From JAKQLP01 sp964562165 (GTDB lineage Bacteria > Patescibacteriota > Dojkabacteria > B142 > OLB20), in contig CAZLRZ010000002.1 of assembly GCA_964562165.1 (NCBI GenBank), positions 1 to 57,691 on the forward strand: a stretch of 57,691 nucleotides of DNA, given 5' to 3'. The position numbers and the translations under genes are program-made. Below are positions 8,600-16,687 of the stretch, one piece after another. Numbering within the stretch: position 1 is the stretch's first letter; every line of letters begins with the position of its first letter. Below the pieces are notes generated by a model. That model was not told the origin of the DNA, ran no database searches, and saw only the letters and a list, made by a program, of their open reading frames with translations.

Positions 8600-8629
8600 G
8601 GGCTTCATTAAAATGAAGCCCTTTTTTTT
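8600..8629 (+). terminator. Strong intrinsic terminator
   Basis: GGGCTTCAT pairs with ATGAAGCCC in a perfect 9-bp stem with a short A-rich loop, followed directly by eight T (8622-8629). It ends the transcript of the 135-aa protein gene and protects the convergent glycosyltransferase gene. It is the only classic gene-end hairpin seen in the window; the rest of the convergent pairs overlap or nearly abut. Confidence 0.92.
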
Positions 8630-8637
8630 ATTCTAAT

Positions 8638-9567
8638 TTATTCAAAATTGATTTTATCCTGAATTATATATAGCGGCCTGTTTTGAGATTGGAAGTAAAT
8701 CCTACCTACATATTCGGAAATTACTGCTAAGACTAGCATTTGAAGTCCAAAGTAAATTGAATAAATAATGATTTGAGATGCCCAACCTGGTGTTGAAAGT
8801 CCTGAAACGACTGTTATTAGAACATATACTAAAACAGCAAATAGGATTGCAAAGAACAATCCTGAGAATATCGAGGCTAGCTTCATTGGTAGTCTTGAAA
8901 ATGAAAAGATCGCATTCAATGCTAGTCCAAACATTTTCCCAATTGAATAACCGGTTTTGCCCCATTCTCTTTTTGCTCTATCATAAAGGACTTCTGATTG
9001 TTTAAAGCCTATCCAGCTTGTTAATCCTCGTAAATATCGATCCTTTTCTTTAATGGATTTTAAAACTAGCAAGGGTTTTTTATCGATCAGTCTAAAATCC
9101 CCAACATTTTCAGGGATTTTATTGGTTAAAAGGGAATTTAGAATTTTGTAAAATAGTATGGCAGAAGTGTCTTTTAAAAATCCGTCATTCCTTGATTGCC
9201 TTTTAGCATTAACTATTTCAAACCCTTCTTCCCATTTCTTAACTAAATCTAAAATAACTTCCGGAGGATCTTGAAGATCTGAATCTAATATTACACAAGC
9301 GTTTCCACATGCATAGTCAATTCCTGCTGTGATGGCCATTTGATGACCAAAATTCCTCGAAAAGTTTATTACTTTTACTTTTTTATTTTCTAGCGCAAGT
9401 TTGGATAGAATAATTAAAGAGTTATCTTTTGATCCATCGTTAATAAAGATCACTTCATAATCGTAGTCTAGTTTTTCTAAAACACCTTTTAAGACTCCAA
9501 AGAACTTTTCTATATTTCCCTCTTCGTTATATACAGGGGAAACAATGGATAATAATTTTTTGCTCAT
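8638..9567 (-). CDS. Family 2 glycosyltransferase, DPM1/GtrB-like
   Basis: A 309-residue GT2 enzyme. The N-terminal GT-A domain has SIVSPVYNEEGNIEKFF, the nucleotide-binding FINDGSKDNS segment, RNFGHQMAITAGIDYA and the metal-binding DSD in VILDSDLQDPPE. The C-terminal third has two transmembrane helices (about residues 230-260 and 265-290). This layout is that of polyprenyl-phosphate glycosyltransferases (GtrB/ArnC/DPM1-like), which load a sugar onto undecaprenyl phosphate at the inner face of the membrane. The sugar is not predictable. It follows the two ABC exporter genes on the same strand with a 44-base gap and may be co-transcribed with them. Confidence 0.9.
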   Translation of the reverse strand: MSKKLLSIVSPVYNEEGNIEKFFGVLKGVLEKLDYDYEVIFINDGSKDNSLIILSKLALENKKVKVINFSRNFGHQMAITAGIDYACGNACVILDSDLQDPPEVILDLVKKWEEGFEIVNAKRQSRNDGFLKDTSAILFYKILNSLLTNKIPENVGDFRLIDKKPLLVLKSIKEKDRYLRGLTSWIGFKQSEVLYDRAKREWGKTGYSIGKMFGLALNAIFSFSRLPMKLASIFSGLFFAILFAVLVYVLITVVSGLSTPGWASQIIIYSIYFGLQMLVLAVISEYVGRIYFQSQNRPLYIIQDKINFE

Positions 9568-9611
9568 ATGTAAATTTATAAAACTTTGTTATGCAGATAT
9601 TAATTGATTTA

Positions 9612-11372
9612 TTACTTGGACGCAAATTTAGAATAGATTTCGAAATACTTACCCTTTTTATCAAGGAGTTCCTGATGTGTTCCTTTTTCAATAATTGAGT
9701 TGTTTTGAATTAAAAGGATCTCATCTGCATTAAAGATTGTACTAAGCCTATGGGCTATTACAAATGTAGTTTTCCCTTTTTTAACTTTGTCGAGAACATC
9801 TATTAAAATTTTCTCGGTTTTTGTATCAATATTTGCTGTCGCTTCATCAAGAATCAAAATCCTTGGGTTTCGTATAATCAACCTAATTAAGGCAAGTATT
9901 TGTCTTTGCCCCTGTGAAAGTGTGTCGGGCTTAATAACTGTATCAATTCCACTTGAAAGGTTTGAGAAAAATGATTCAACGCTAAACTGGTTGAAATATT
10001 TTGTTACATCCTCTTTAGTTAACTTGGAAGTCGAATCGTACCTTAGATTATTAAAGATTGTATCCTCAAAAAAGAAAGATTCTTGTAAAAGGTATCCAAT
10101 GGTTTCTCGTAAATGCTTTAAATCCCATTCTTTTAAATCAATGCCGTCCATTTTGATTGTCCCTTTATTAGGGTCATATAATCTGGCGATAAGCGAAACA
10201 AAGGATGTTTTACCTCCACCTGTCGGTCCAACGATGGCAATTGTTTTACCAGCAGGGACAAATAGATTTATATCTTTTAGCACAGTGACATTGTCTTCGT
10301 ATGAAAAGTATACGTTTTGGAATTCGATTTCTCCTTTAACCTCTTGAGTAATTGGTTTTTCGGCTTCGACGTTTATATTGGTTTTTAATTGGAATAGTTC
10401 GAGTATCCTCTGTGCCGCTGCAATGCCAGATTGTATTGAAATCCATAAGTTCCCAATACCTTCGAATCGTCTAAAAAACAGAACGAGGTAAGAAAAGAAT
10501 GCCACAAATTGACCTGAAGTTAATACCCCTTCGTTTAGTTGATTAAGTCCAAAGTAAAGGATCAAACTACCCGATAGAATTTGAAGCAGTGGTAAAAAGC
10601 CATCATTTATCGAACTAAGAGCAACGACTTTTAAGTTCTCTCTAAATAAAGAATTGTTCTTTTTGTGGAAAATTTCTTTGAAGGATTCCTGTTTATTGAA
10701 GATTTTAATTATTGGGAAACCATTTAAAACTTCTTGTATAAAACTGCTGAAATCCCCTTCTATGTCTAGCGCTTTTTTTTGTTTAGTTCTTAAAAACTTA
10801 CCTTGATAATTTAGAAAAAGAATAAATATGATTAGTGAAATGATTATTATGGAAGTTAATGTAGGATTTAAAAGCCACATCATTATTAGGAATCCAATTA
10901 GGGAGGCACCTATATTTACAATCCTAATTACGCCTTCGGAAAAAAATCTATTAATGTTTTCAACATTTGAGGATATTCTTATTTCAATTTCTCCTATTTT
11001 GTTTTGATTAAAAAAGGCAATTGGCAACTCCTGTAATTTCCCGAAAAGATTGCGTCTTAAACTGTATAGGGCTTTTTGGCTAATACCTCCGGATAAGTTT
11101 GTTTGAATAATACTTGTGAAAAAGAAAACAAGAACTAACCCTATAAATATCAGCGAAGTATTGGTTAATCCTTGAATATCCTTTTGGGGAATGTTTGTAT
11201 CTATTGCTATTTGTAGCGTTTGGGGAATTAAAACGGATGCTAATGTAGATAATAAAGAAAAAATTATTACTAAAATTATCGTCCCTAAAAAGGGTTTGAA
11301 TAGAGAAAAAATATATAATAAAGCCGTTTTAGGTTTTACGTTTTTACTAATTAGTTTAAAATCTTTATCCAT
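9612..11372 (-). CDS. ABC exporter subunit, catalytically competent half (heterodimer partner B)
   Basis: A 586-residue half-transporter with six N-terminal membrane helices (residues about 20-320) and a C-terminal ATPase. Walker A is VGPTGGGKTS, Walker B plus catalytic Glu is ILILDEATANID, and the H-loop is VIAHRLST. Its signature motif, however, reads LSQGQRQ instead of LSGGQ. In heterodimeric exporters the degenerate ATP site combines the defective Walker B of one subunit with the altered signature of the other, which is exactly what this and the upstream gene show. The start overlaps the upstream gene's end by 8 bases. Substrate unknown; lipid, peptide or drug export are all possible. Confidence 0.93.
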   Translation of the reverse strand: MDKDFKLISKNVKPKTALLYIFSLFKPFLGTIILVIIFSLLSTLASVLIPQTLQIAIDTNIPQKDIQGLTNTSLIFIGLVLVFFFTSIIQTNLSGGISQKALYSLRRNLFGKLQELPIAFFNQNKIGEIEIRISSNVENINRFFSEGVIRIVNIGASLIGFLIMMWLLNPTLTSIIIISLIIFILFLNYQGKFLRTKQKKALDIEGDFSSFIQEVLNGFPIIKIFNKQESFKEIFHKKNNSLFRENLKVVALSSINDGFLPLLQILSGSLILYFGLNQLNEGVLTSGQFVAFFSYLVLFFRRFEGIGNLWISIQSGIAAAQRILELFQLKTNINVEAEKPITQEVKGEIEFQNVYFSYEDNVTVLKDINLFVPAGKTIAIVGPTGGGKTSFVSLIARLYDPNKGTIKMDGIDLKEWDLKHLRETIGYLLQESFFFEDTIFNNLRYDSTSKLTKEDVTKYFNQFSVESFFSNLSSGIDTVIKPDTLSQGQRQILALIRLIIRNPRILILDEATANIDTKTEKILIDVLDKVKKGKTTFVIAHRLSTIFNADEILLIQNNSIIEKGTHQELLDKKGKYFEIYSKFASK

Positions 11373-13068
11373 GATAGTTATTTTGACTTAATTCGATTTC
11401 TTGATACAAATAGGATTTCTTTAATAATTCTTCGTGCGTACCGATATCTTTGATCTCCCCGGAATCTAAAATAATGATCTTTGTTGAATTCATTAACGAT
11501 GAGATTTTCGCGGCAATATTGATAAGAGTAAGTCCCTTATAGTTTTGTTTAATATTATTGAATACGGATTTTTCCGTAACGGAATCTAGTTTTGCTGTGG
11601 AATCGTCGAGTATTAATATTTTTGGATTTCCGGCTAATGCTCTTGCAATAACTATCCTTTGCTTTTGCCCACCCGAAAGATTTGTGCCTCTTTCACTAAC
11701 TGTTGTTTTTAGGCCTTCCGCAAATTTGTCGGTAAATTCATCAACTTTTGCTGTCTTTACAGCTGTCTCAACATTTTCCTTTGATAAATCTCTATAAAAA
11801 GTTATGTTTTTAGAAATCGTTTCATTAAATAATTGATTTGATTGAGGGACATAGCCAAACATCCTTTGGTACAAGACGGAATCAATATCCTCTAAGGGCT
11901 TTTCATCAATAAGCACTTTGCCTTTGGTCGGATTAATCATTCCTAAAATTAGTTTGATTAAGGTCGTTTTACCTGATGCGGTAGTACCGATTATCCCTAT
12001 GGTATCGCCTTTATTGATGGTTAAGTTGATATTCTTTAGGATTTTAGTTCTTCCAATTGAATACGAAACGTCAATAAATTTAATAGTTTTAAAATCAGAA
12101 ATGGCATCCATCCCTAGTTCTTTGGTAATTTTAAAGTCTAAAATTTCATTAACTCTTTTTAACGAAACAATTGCCTGAGTTATGAAGTTAGTAATAAAAC
12201 TAATTATGATAAATGGAGCTGTAAAGATAATAACTAGCATATTAAATGTAGAAAGATCGCCAATAGACATATTGCCCGAAATAACAGATTGACCACCAAT
12301 ATATAAAACCAGTAATTGGCCAATAAACAAGGCCATATTAATTAAAGGGAATAATAGCGAGAAATATTTCACTATATTCAAAGAAAAGTTTTTAAAATCG
12401 GAATTCACTGAATCAAATTTCTTGACCTCATCGGCTTCTGAAGCAAATACCCTTATTAGCATTGAGCCTTTAATATTTTCTTCTATCACTTTATTGAGTT
12501 CGTCACGCTTCTTTTGGATTTTTTTGAAATACTTGCCAAGCTTTTTAATTATAAAAAAAGCAAAAACTAGTATTAAGGGGATAACTATAAAGACAGAAAT
12601 TGCTAATTTAGAATTGTAATGCAACATTAAGGCGGTACTCCCGATTAGCATAATCACTGCGGAAATCAGTGAGTTTATTACCCTAGAAAGTATATCTTTA
12701 ATCTGATTAACATCATTGGTGAATATTGTAAAAAGCTTGCCACTGGCAATGTTATTGTATATCTCATAGTTTTGAGTGAAATATTTTTCAATTAAAATCT
12801 TGCGAAGATCAAAAGCAAAGATTTCGGAAATCGCATTACTGATAAAAGACGAAGTATATGGAACAATAAAGCTCACAATTGATGAAATCACAATGATCGT
12901 AATAAAATTTTCTGGCAAGGACTTTGTAACTAAGAACTCATCAAGCCATTTGCCTGATACCACTGCAATCGCAAGCGCAATTAAATTACTAGCTATAAGG
13001 AAAATGAAAGAAAGAATCTGCAGTAAAACTAATTTAGGTTGTCTTAGTATTTTTAATATAATTTTCAC
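11365..13068 (-). CDS. ABC exporter subunit with degenerate ATP site (heterodimer partner A)
   Basis: A 567-residue half-transporter: membrane domain at about 1-310, ATPase after it. Walker A (IGTTASGKTT) and the signature (LSGGQKQR) are good, but Walker B reads ILILDDSTAKLD, with Asp where the catalytic Glu belongs, and the H-loop histidine is lost (NIAAKISSL where IAHRLST is usual). This marks it as the degenerate subunit of an asymmetric heterodimeric exporter such as TM287/288. It is first in a transcript with the partner gene and perhaps the glycosyltransferase. The start is GTG, placed 6 bases after an extended -10 box, so the mRNA is probably leaderless. Confidence 0.93.
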   Translation of the reverse strand: MKIILKILRQPKLVLLQILSFIFLIASNLIALAIAVVSGKWLDEFLVTKSLPENFITIIVISSIVSFIVPYTSSFISNAISEIFAFDLRKILIEKYFTQNYEIYNNIASGKLFTIFTNDVNQIKDILSRVINSLISAVIMLIGSTALMLHYNSKLAISVFIVIPLILVFAFFIIKKLGKYFKKIQKKRDELNKVIEENIKGSMLIRVFASEADEVKKFDSVNSDFKNFSLNIVKYFSLLFPLINMALFIGQLLVLYIGGQSVISGNMSIGDLSTFNMLVIIFTAPFIIISFITNFITQAIVSLKRVNEILDFKITKELGMDAISDFKTIKFIDVSYSIGRTKILKNINLTINKGDTIGIIGTTASGKTTLIKLILGMINPTKGKVLIDEKPLEDIDSVLYQRMFGYVPQSNQLFNETISKNITFYRDLSKENVETAVKTAKVDEFTDKFAEGLKTTVSERGTNLSGGQKQRIVIARALAGNPKILILDDSTAKLDSVTEKSVFNNIKQNYKGLTLINIAAKISSLMNSTKIIILDSGEIKDIGTHEELLKKSYLYQEIELSQNNYHG

Positions 13069-13074
13069 AAAACT

Positions 13075-13080
13075 ATTTTA
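13075..13080 (-). promoter_or_regulatory. Extended -10 placing transcription start at the GTG start codon
   Basis: Read on the minus strand, TGC-TAAAAT is followed by six bases and then the GTG start of the ABC gene at 13068. Transcription normally starts 6-7 bases after the -10, so the message would begin at the start codon itself. Confidence 0.6.
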
Positions 13081-13096
13081 GCATAAGTAAAACTTG

Positions 13097-13102
13097 TATA
13101 AT
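13097..13102 (+). promoter_or_regulatory. -10 element (TATAAT) of the cytochrome b5-like gene
   Basis: TATAAT lies 23 bases before the ATG at 13126, giving a leader of about 17 nt. It is back to back with the divergent ABC promoter, only 16 bases away. Confidence 0.55.
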
Positions 13103-13125
13103 ATTTGAATATCTTGGTATTAATT

Positions 13126-13887
13126 ATGAAAAAACTTTTATTTTCTTTGGCTTTATTAATGACTTTGTCCTTATGTCGGATTCAGGCCGCATCGAATTCT
13201 TTTACGAAATCTGATGTTGCATTACATAATATCCAAAGTGATTGTTATGTAATCTTTGAGAATACTGTTTACGATTTAACTTCATATATAAAAATGCACG
13301 ATAGATATCTTGATATTAGAGAATGGTGTGGTAGCGATATGACTGAGGCTTTTAAAACCAAAGCTGGAACTAATAGAGATCATAAATCAAGTACGTATTC
13401 CCTGCTAGAAAATTATAAAATCGGGACTTTATCGGCCGACGTAACAGCTACTAGTACTGTAAAGTTAAACCCAACAACTAATTCTATTAGCACTACCCCA
13501 ACAATAATTAACACTTCTGAAAATACTGAGCCTACCGCAATTAAAAACCCCTATACTCTACTACCTTTAGTTTTAATTACTGGTGTGCTTTATTGGGGAT
13601 GGTATTTCTTAACTAAAAAAGGAATCAAATCGAAGATTTTCACTTTGCCTGTTTTTAATATGTTTTGGAACAGCGTTCTATTAATTACACTAATACCATC
13701 GTTCTTTTTCGGGGTTTTTATGGTATTGCAATATTCGATCCCTTCGTTAAACGATATAAATTTCAACTTTATATATTGGCACGTTGAAGGGTCAATAATA
13801 ATGGGAACAGTAGCTCTGTGCCACTTTATAAATAGAATAAGGCAATACTTTTTTCAGATGAAGTTTATTGGATCTCCTCAATCTTAA
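13126..13887 (+). CDS. Exported cytochrome b5-like protein with membrane domain
   Basis: I start the gene at the ATG at 13126, not at the TTG 21 bases upstream, because the ATG gives a clean signal peptide (MKKLLFSLALLMTLSLC, then QAAS) at the right distance from the promoter. Residues about 25-105 resemble cytochrome b5: VALHNIQSDCYVIFENTVYDL, a first candidate heme ligand in MHDRYLDI where HPGG is usual, the WCGSDMTEAF segment, and a second in DHKSSTYSLLENYKIG. A Thr/Asn-rich linker and three membrane helices follow; the last has two histidines 14 residues apart (WHVEGSII to ALCHF), which could bind a second heme. Likely electron transfer or heme binding outside the cell. It overlaps the ferredoxin gene tail to tail. 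Confidence 0.72.
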   Translation: MKKLLFSLALLMTLSLCRIQAASNSFTKSDVALHNIQSDCYVIFENTVYDLTSYIKMHDRYLDIREWCGSDMTEAFKTKAGTNRDHKSSTYSLLENYKIGTLSADVTATSTVKLNPTTNSISTTPTIINTSENTEPTAIKNPYTLLPLVLITGVLYWGWYFLTKKGIKSKIFTLPVFNMFWNSVLLITLIPSFFFGVFMVLQYSIPSLNDINFNFIYWHVEGSIIMGTVALCHFINRIRQYFFQMKFIGSPQS

Positions 13888-14086
13888 TTGCGCCATTTGG
13901 GCACATTGAGGCTGCTGATTTAGCTTTTTCGATTAAGACTGGGTCTTCAATTTCGATGTTTATGAGTTCGTCTTTAATTTTGGCTTTTCCATCTACATCC
14001 ATTTCAAAGACTTCAGGATAAGCTGCAAAACAGGTTCCACAGCTCAAGCATTGGCCTTTTAGAATACTAACTTTGATTTTTGACAT
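13865..14086 (-). CDS. Single-cluster [4Fe-4S] ferredoxin
   Basis: A 73-residue ferredoxin starting at MSKIKVSILKGQC; a longer in-frame start at 14137 would add residues that look non-coding and would overlap the upstream exonuclease gene. The cluster ligands are the three cysteines of CLSCGTC and the distal CP of MCPNGAIKI, as in Thermotoga/Pyrococcus-type ferredoxins. The extra fourth cysteine of the first motif, which is not a cluster ligand in that type, is replaced by Tyr (AAYPEVFEM). It carries electrons for cytoplasmic redox enzymes. It lies 19 bases downstream of exonuclease III and its 3' end overlaps the cytochrome b5-like gene by 23 bases. Confidence 0.92.
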   Translation of the reverse strand: MSKIKVSILKGQCLSCGTCFAAYPEVFEMDVDGKAKIKDELINIEIEDPVLIEKAKSAASMCPNGAIKIEEIQ

Positions 14087-14105
14087 TTGTTTATAAAATA
14101 ATAAA

Positions 14106-14879
14106 TTAAATTTTGATTTTAATATAAATTGGAGCATGATCGGAACCTAATACGTCTGACATAATTCCTGCTTCTGTGACATTTTTAATGTGCTTTTCAT
14201 CAACAAAAAAATAATCAATTCTCCAGCCAACATTGCGGTCTCTTGCTCTAGATTTTACATCCCACCAAGTGTAGTTATTTGGTTCCTTGTTAAAGTGTCT
14301 AAAAGTATCAACGTAACCATTTGAAGTTAATTTATCTAAAAAGGCTCTTTCGATAGGTAAAAATCCTGAAGTATTGGAATTTTCTTTTGGCCTAGAAAGG
14401 TCGATATCTTTATGTGCAGTATTTACATCACCGCAAAAAATTATCATTTTGCCTGACTTTTCAAGTCCCTTAATTAGTTTAAAGAATTGATCATAAAAAT
14501 CCATTTTGAATTGGACTCTGTCGTGTGACCTTTGGCCATTAGGGAAATAAATATTCAGTAGGTAAAATTCAGGGTATTCTAAAATGATTGTCCGGCCTTC
14601 ATTGTCGAATTCGTCCTTGCCAATTTTGTTTGAAAAAGATAAAGTTTGTTCTTTTGCATAAACTCCAACGCCGCTATAGCCCTTTTTTTCACCTGAAGAA
14701 AAATATGATGTGTAATCAGGGACTAATCGCAGATCCATTGGAAGCTGATCTTCATGTGCCTTAGTCTCCTGCAAGCATAGAAAGTCGGGAGATTCTTTTG
14801 TGAACCATTCAATAAAGCCTTTTTTAAAAACGGCTCTTATGCCATTAACATTCCAGGAAATTAATTTTAAATTTTTCAT
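14106..14879 (-). CDS. xth: Exodeoxyribonuclease III / AP endonuclease
   Basis: A 257-residue enzyme of the ExoIII (EEP) family that cuts at abasic sites and trims 3' ends in base-excision repair. I use the internal ATG giving MKNLKLISWNVNGIRAV, which aligns with the usual N-terminus; the longer frame from 14936 adds an unconserved leader. Catalytic segments are all present: LCLQETKA (metal Glu), IYFPNGQR, FCGDVNTAHKDID, NYTWWDVKSRAR and the final GSDHAPIYI (Asp-His pair). It is divergent from gatC and probably co-transcribed with the ferredoxin gene. Confidence 0.95.
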   Translation of the reverse strand: MKNLKLISWNVNGIRAVFKKGFIEWFTKESPDFLCLQETKAHEDQLPMDLRLVPDYTSYFSSGEKKGYSGVGVYAKEQTLSFSNKIGKDEFDNEGRTIILEYPEFYLLNIYFPNGQRSHDRVQFKMDFYDQFFKLIKGLEKSGKMIIFCGDVNTAHKDIDLSRPKENSNTSGFLPIERAFLDKLTSNGYVDTFRHFNKEPNNYTWWDVKSRARDRNVGWRIDYFFVDEKHIKNVTEAGIMSDVLGSDHAPIYIKIKI

Positions 14880-14970
14880 AGTATTAATATACATTACGAA
14901 CCGCTTTTTTAACAATATTGCTTTTGACATGCCCATGGTTTAAAATTACAACTTATAGAGCATATCGAAA

Positions 14971-15258
14971 ATGACCAAATTATCAAAAGAACAAGTCCTA
15001 AAAATTGCAAGTTTAATAAAAATTCATTTAAAAGACGAGGAAATTGAAAAGTTCCAAAATCAATTAAGTACTGTGCTTGAATCTGTTGATATATTAAAAG
15101 AATTAGACACATCAAAAACCGCCGAAACCTCTCAGACACATGGTTTAGTAAATGTTTTGGCTGAAGATGTTGTAAAGCCGGGTCTCAAAATTTCAGAATA
15201 TCCCAACAAAACAAATTTAATGAATGATTACTTTACCGTTAAAAGGGTTATAAAATAA
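14971..15258 (+). CDS. gatC: Asp/Glu-tRNA amidotransferase subunit C
   Basis: A 95-residue GatC, the belt-like subunit that holds GatA and GatB together. The start MTKLSKEQVLKIASLIKIHL and the DEEIEKFQNQLSTVL segment are typical, as is the late motif (LAEDVVKPGL) before the C-terminus. It is followed after one base by gatA. GatCAB converts Glu-tRNA-Gln to Gln-tRNA-Gln (and Asp-tRNA-Asn to Asn-tRNA-Asn); the window also holds a tRNA-Gln and shows no glutaminyl-tRNA synthetase. Confidence 0.93.
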   Translation: MTKLSKEQVLKIASLIKIHLKDEEIEKFQNQLSTVLESVDILKELDTSKTAETSQTHGLVNVLAEDVVKPGLKISEYPNKTNLMNDYFTVKRVIK

Positions 15259-15259
15259 T

Positions 15260-16687
15260 ATGAAAATCGAAGAATTACATAAAAGTTTAGTTTCAGGGGA
15301 GGTTACTTCTACCGATCTAACCAATTCATATTTCCAGGAAATCGAAAAAAGAGAGAAAGAAATTAACGCTTTTGTAACATTAACTAAAGATTTGGCATTA
15401 AAACAGGCTGCTATTATTGACGAAAAAATTAAAAATAAAGAAGAAATCTCTTTAATAGCAGGCATTCCAGTCGCATTAAAAGACAACTTTAATTATATTG
15501 GCACAAAAACCACAGCTTCAAGTAAGATTTTGGATAATTATATTTCTCCATATAATGCAACTGTCACCCAAAGATTATTAGATGCAGGTGCGGTTATTGT
15601 TGGTAAGGCAAATCTAGATGCTTTTGCCCACGGTTCATCTACTGAAACTTCTGATTACGGAGTAACAAAAAATCCTTATGATACTAGTAGAATCCCTGGT
15701 GGATCCTCTGGAGGTAGTTCCGCAGCAGTTGCCGCAAATTTTGCTGCTTATGCAATCGGTAGCGAAACAGCTGGCTCTGTAAGAGGCCCTGCCGCTTGGT
15801 GCGGGGTTTATGGTTTTGCTCCTACCTATGGAAGATTTTCAAGATATGGTGTAATTGCTATGGGCTCTTCTTTAGATAGACCTGGTGTTTTGGCAAATTC
15901 TGTTAGAGATTTGGCAATTGTTAGTGATGTATTAGCCGGTGGTGACGACTTTGATGCAACCTCAATTAAGGAACCTAAAACTGAATATTTCGAAAATTTA
16001 ACAGATAAAAATACTAAAATTAAAATTGGTGTACCAAAACAATTCTTAGATGAAAGGATAGATAAGTTTACAAAGGATCTTGTAGAAAAAACTTTAGAAG
16101 AATATAAAAAACTCGGTGCCGAAATCATTCCAATTGATTTGATTGATCCAAAATATTCAATGGCAGTTTACACATTGGTTTGTAGATCAGAAGTATCTTC
16201 AAACTTAGCAAGGATCGATGGAATAAGATATGGGTATAATTCCGCTTTAAAAGCCGAAACAATTATTGAACAAATTGCTCTAAATCGTGGAGAAGGCTTT
16301 GGGAACGAAGCAAAACAGAGAAGTATGACTGGTGCATATGCACTATCTGCAGGCTACTACGATGCATATTATAAAAAAGCACAAAAGGTAAGGACTTTGA
16401 TCATTGAAGATTTTAAAGAAGCTTATAAGAAAGTAGATATTATTGCAGGGCCTACAATGCCAGGGCCAGCGCCAAAAATTGGATCCTCAAAAGATAATCC
16501 TTTATTTGGAGAGATGGCTGATTTACTAACTGAATCAAGCGCATTAGCCGGCCTTCCTTGTATTTCAATCCCTATTGGTTTTAATGCTGAAAACCTTCCT
16601 ATTGGTATGCAGTTCTTTGCTCCACAATTTGAAGAACAGTTAGTTCTTAATACAGCATATATTTTTGAAAACAGAATAAACAAATGA
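15260..16687 (+). CDS. gatA: Asp/Glu-tRNA amidotransferase subunit A
   Basis: A 475-residue amidase-signature enzyme that releases ammonia from glutamine or asparagine for GatB. The catalytic lysine is in IPVALKDNFNYIG, the cis-serine region is PGGSSGGSSAAVAA, and the nucleophile segment is SETAGSVRGPAAWCG (more often DTGGSIRQPA, so slightly diverged but with the serine kept). Length and order within gatC-gatA-gatB are normal. Its last four bases overlap the gatB start (ATGA). Confidence 0.97.
   Translation: MKIEELHKSLVSGEVTSTDLTNSYFQEIEKREKEINAFVTLTKDLALKQAAIIDEKIKNKEEISLIAGIPVALKDNFNYIGTKTTASSKILDNYISPYNATVTQRLLDAGAVIVGKANLDAFAHGSSTETSDYGVTKNPYDTSRIPGGSSGGSSAAVAANFAAYAIGSETAGSVRGPAAWCGVYGFAPTYGRFSRYGVIAMGSSLDRPGVLANSVRDLAIVSDVLAGGDDFDATSIKEPKTEYFENLTDKNTKIKIGVPKQFLDERIDKFTKDLVEKTLEEYKKLGAEIIPIDLIDPKYSMAVYTLVCRSEVSSNLARIDGIRYGYNSALKAETIIEQIALNRGEGFGNEAKQRSMTGAYALSAGYYDAYYKKAQKVRTLIIEDFKEAYKKVDIIAGPTMPGPAPKIGSSKDNPLFGEMADLLTESSALAGLPCISIPIGFNAENLPIGMQFFAPQFEEQLVLNTAYIFENRINK

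Noticed and set aside
13105..13125. Upstream TTG start for the cytochrome b5-like gene
   Set aside because: It lies only 3 bases after the -10 element and would add residues before a clean signal peptide; the ATG at 13126 fits better.
14087..14137. Longer ferredoxin start
   Set aside because: The extra 17 residues are unlike any ferredoxin N-terminus and would overlap the exonuclease III gene; MSKIKV is the natural start.
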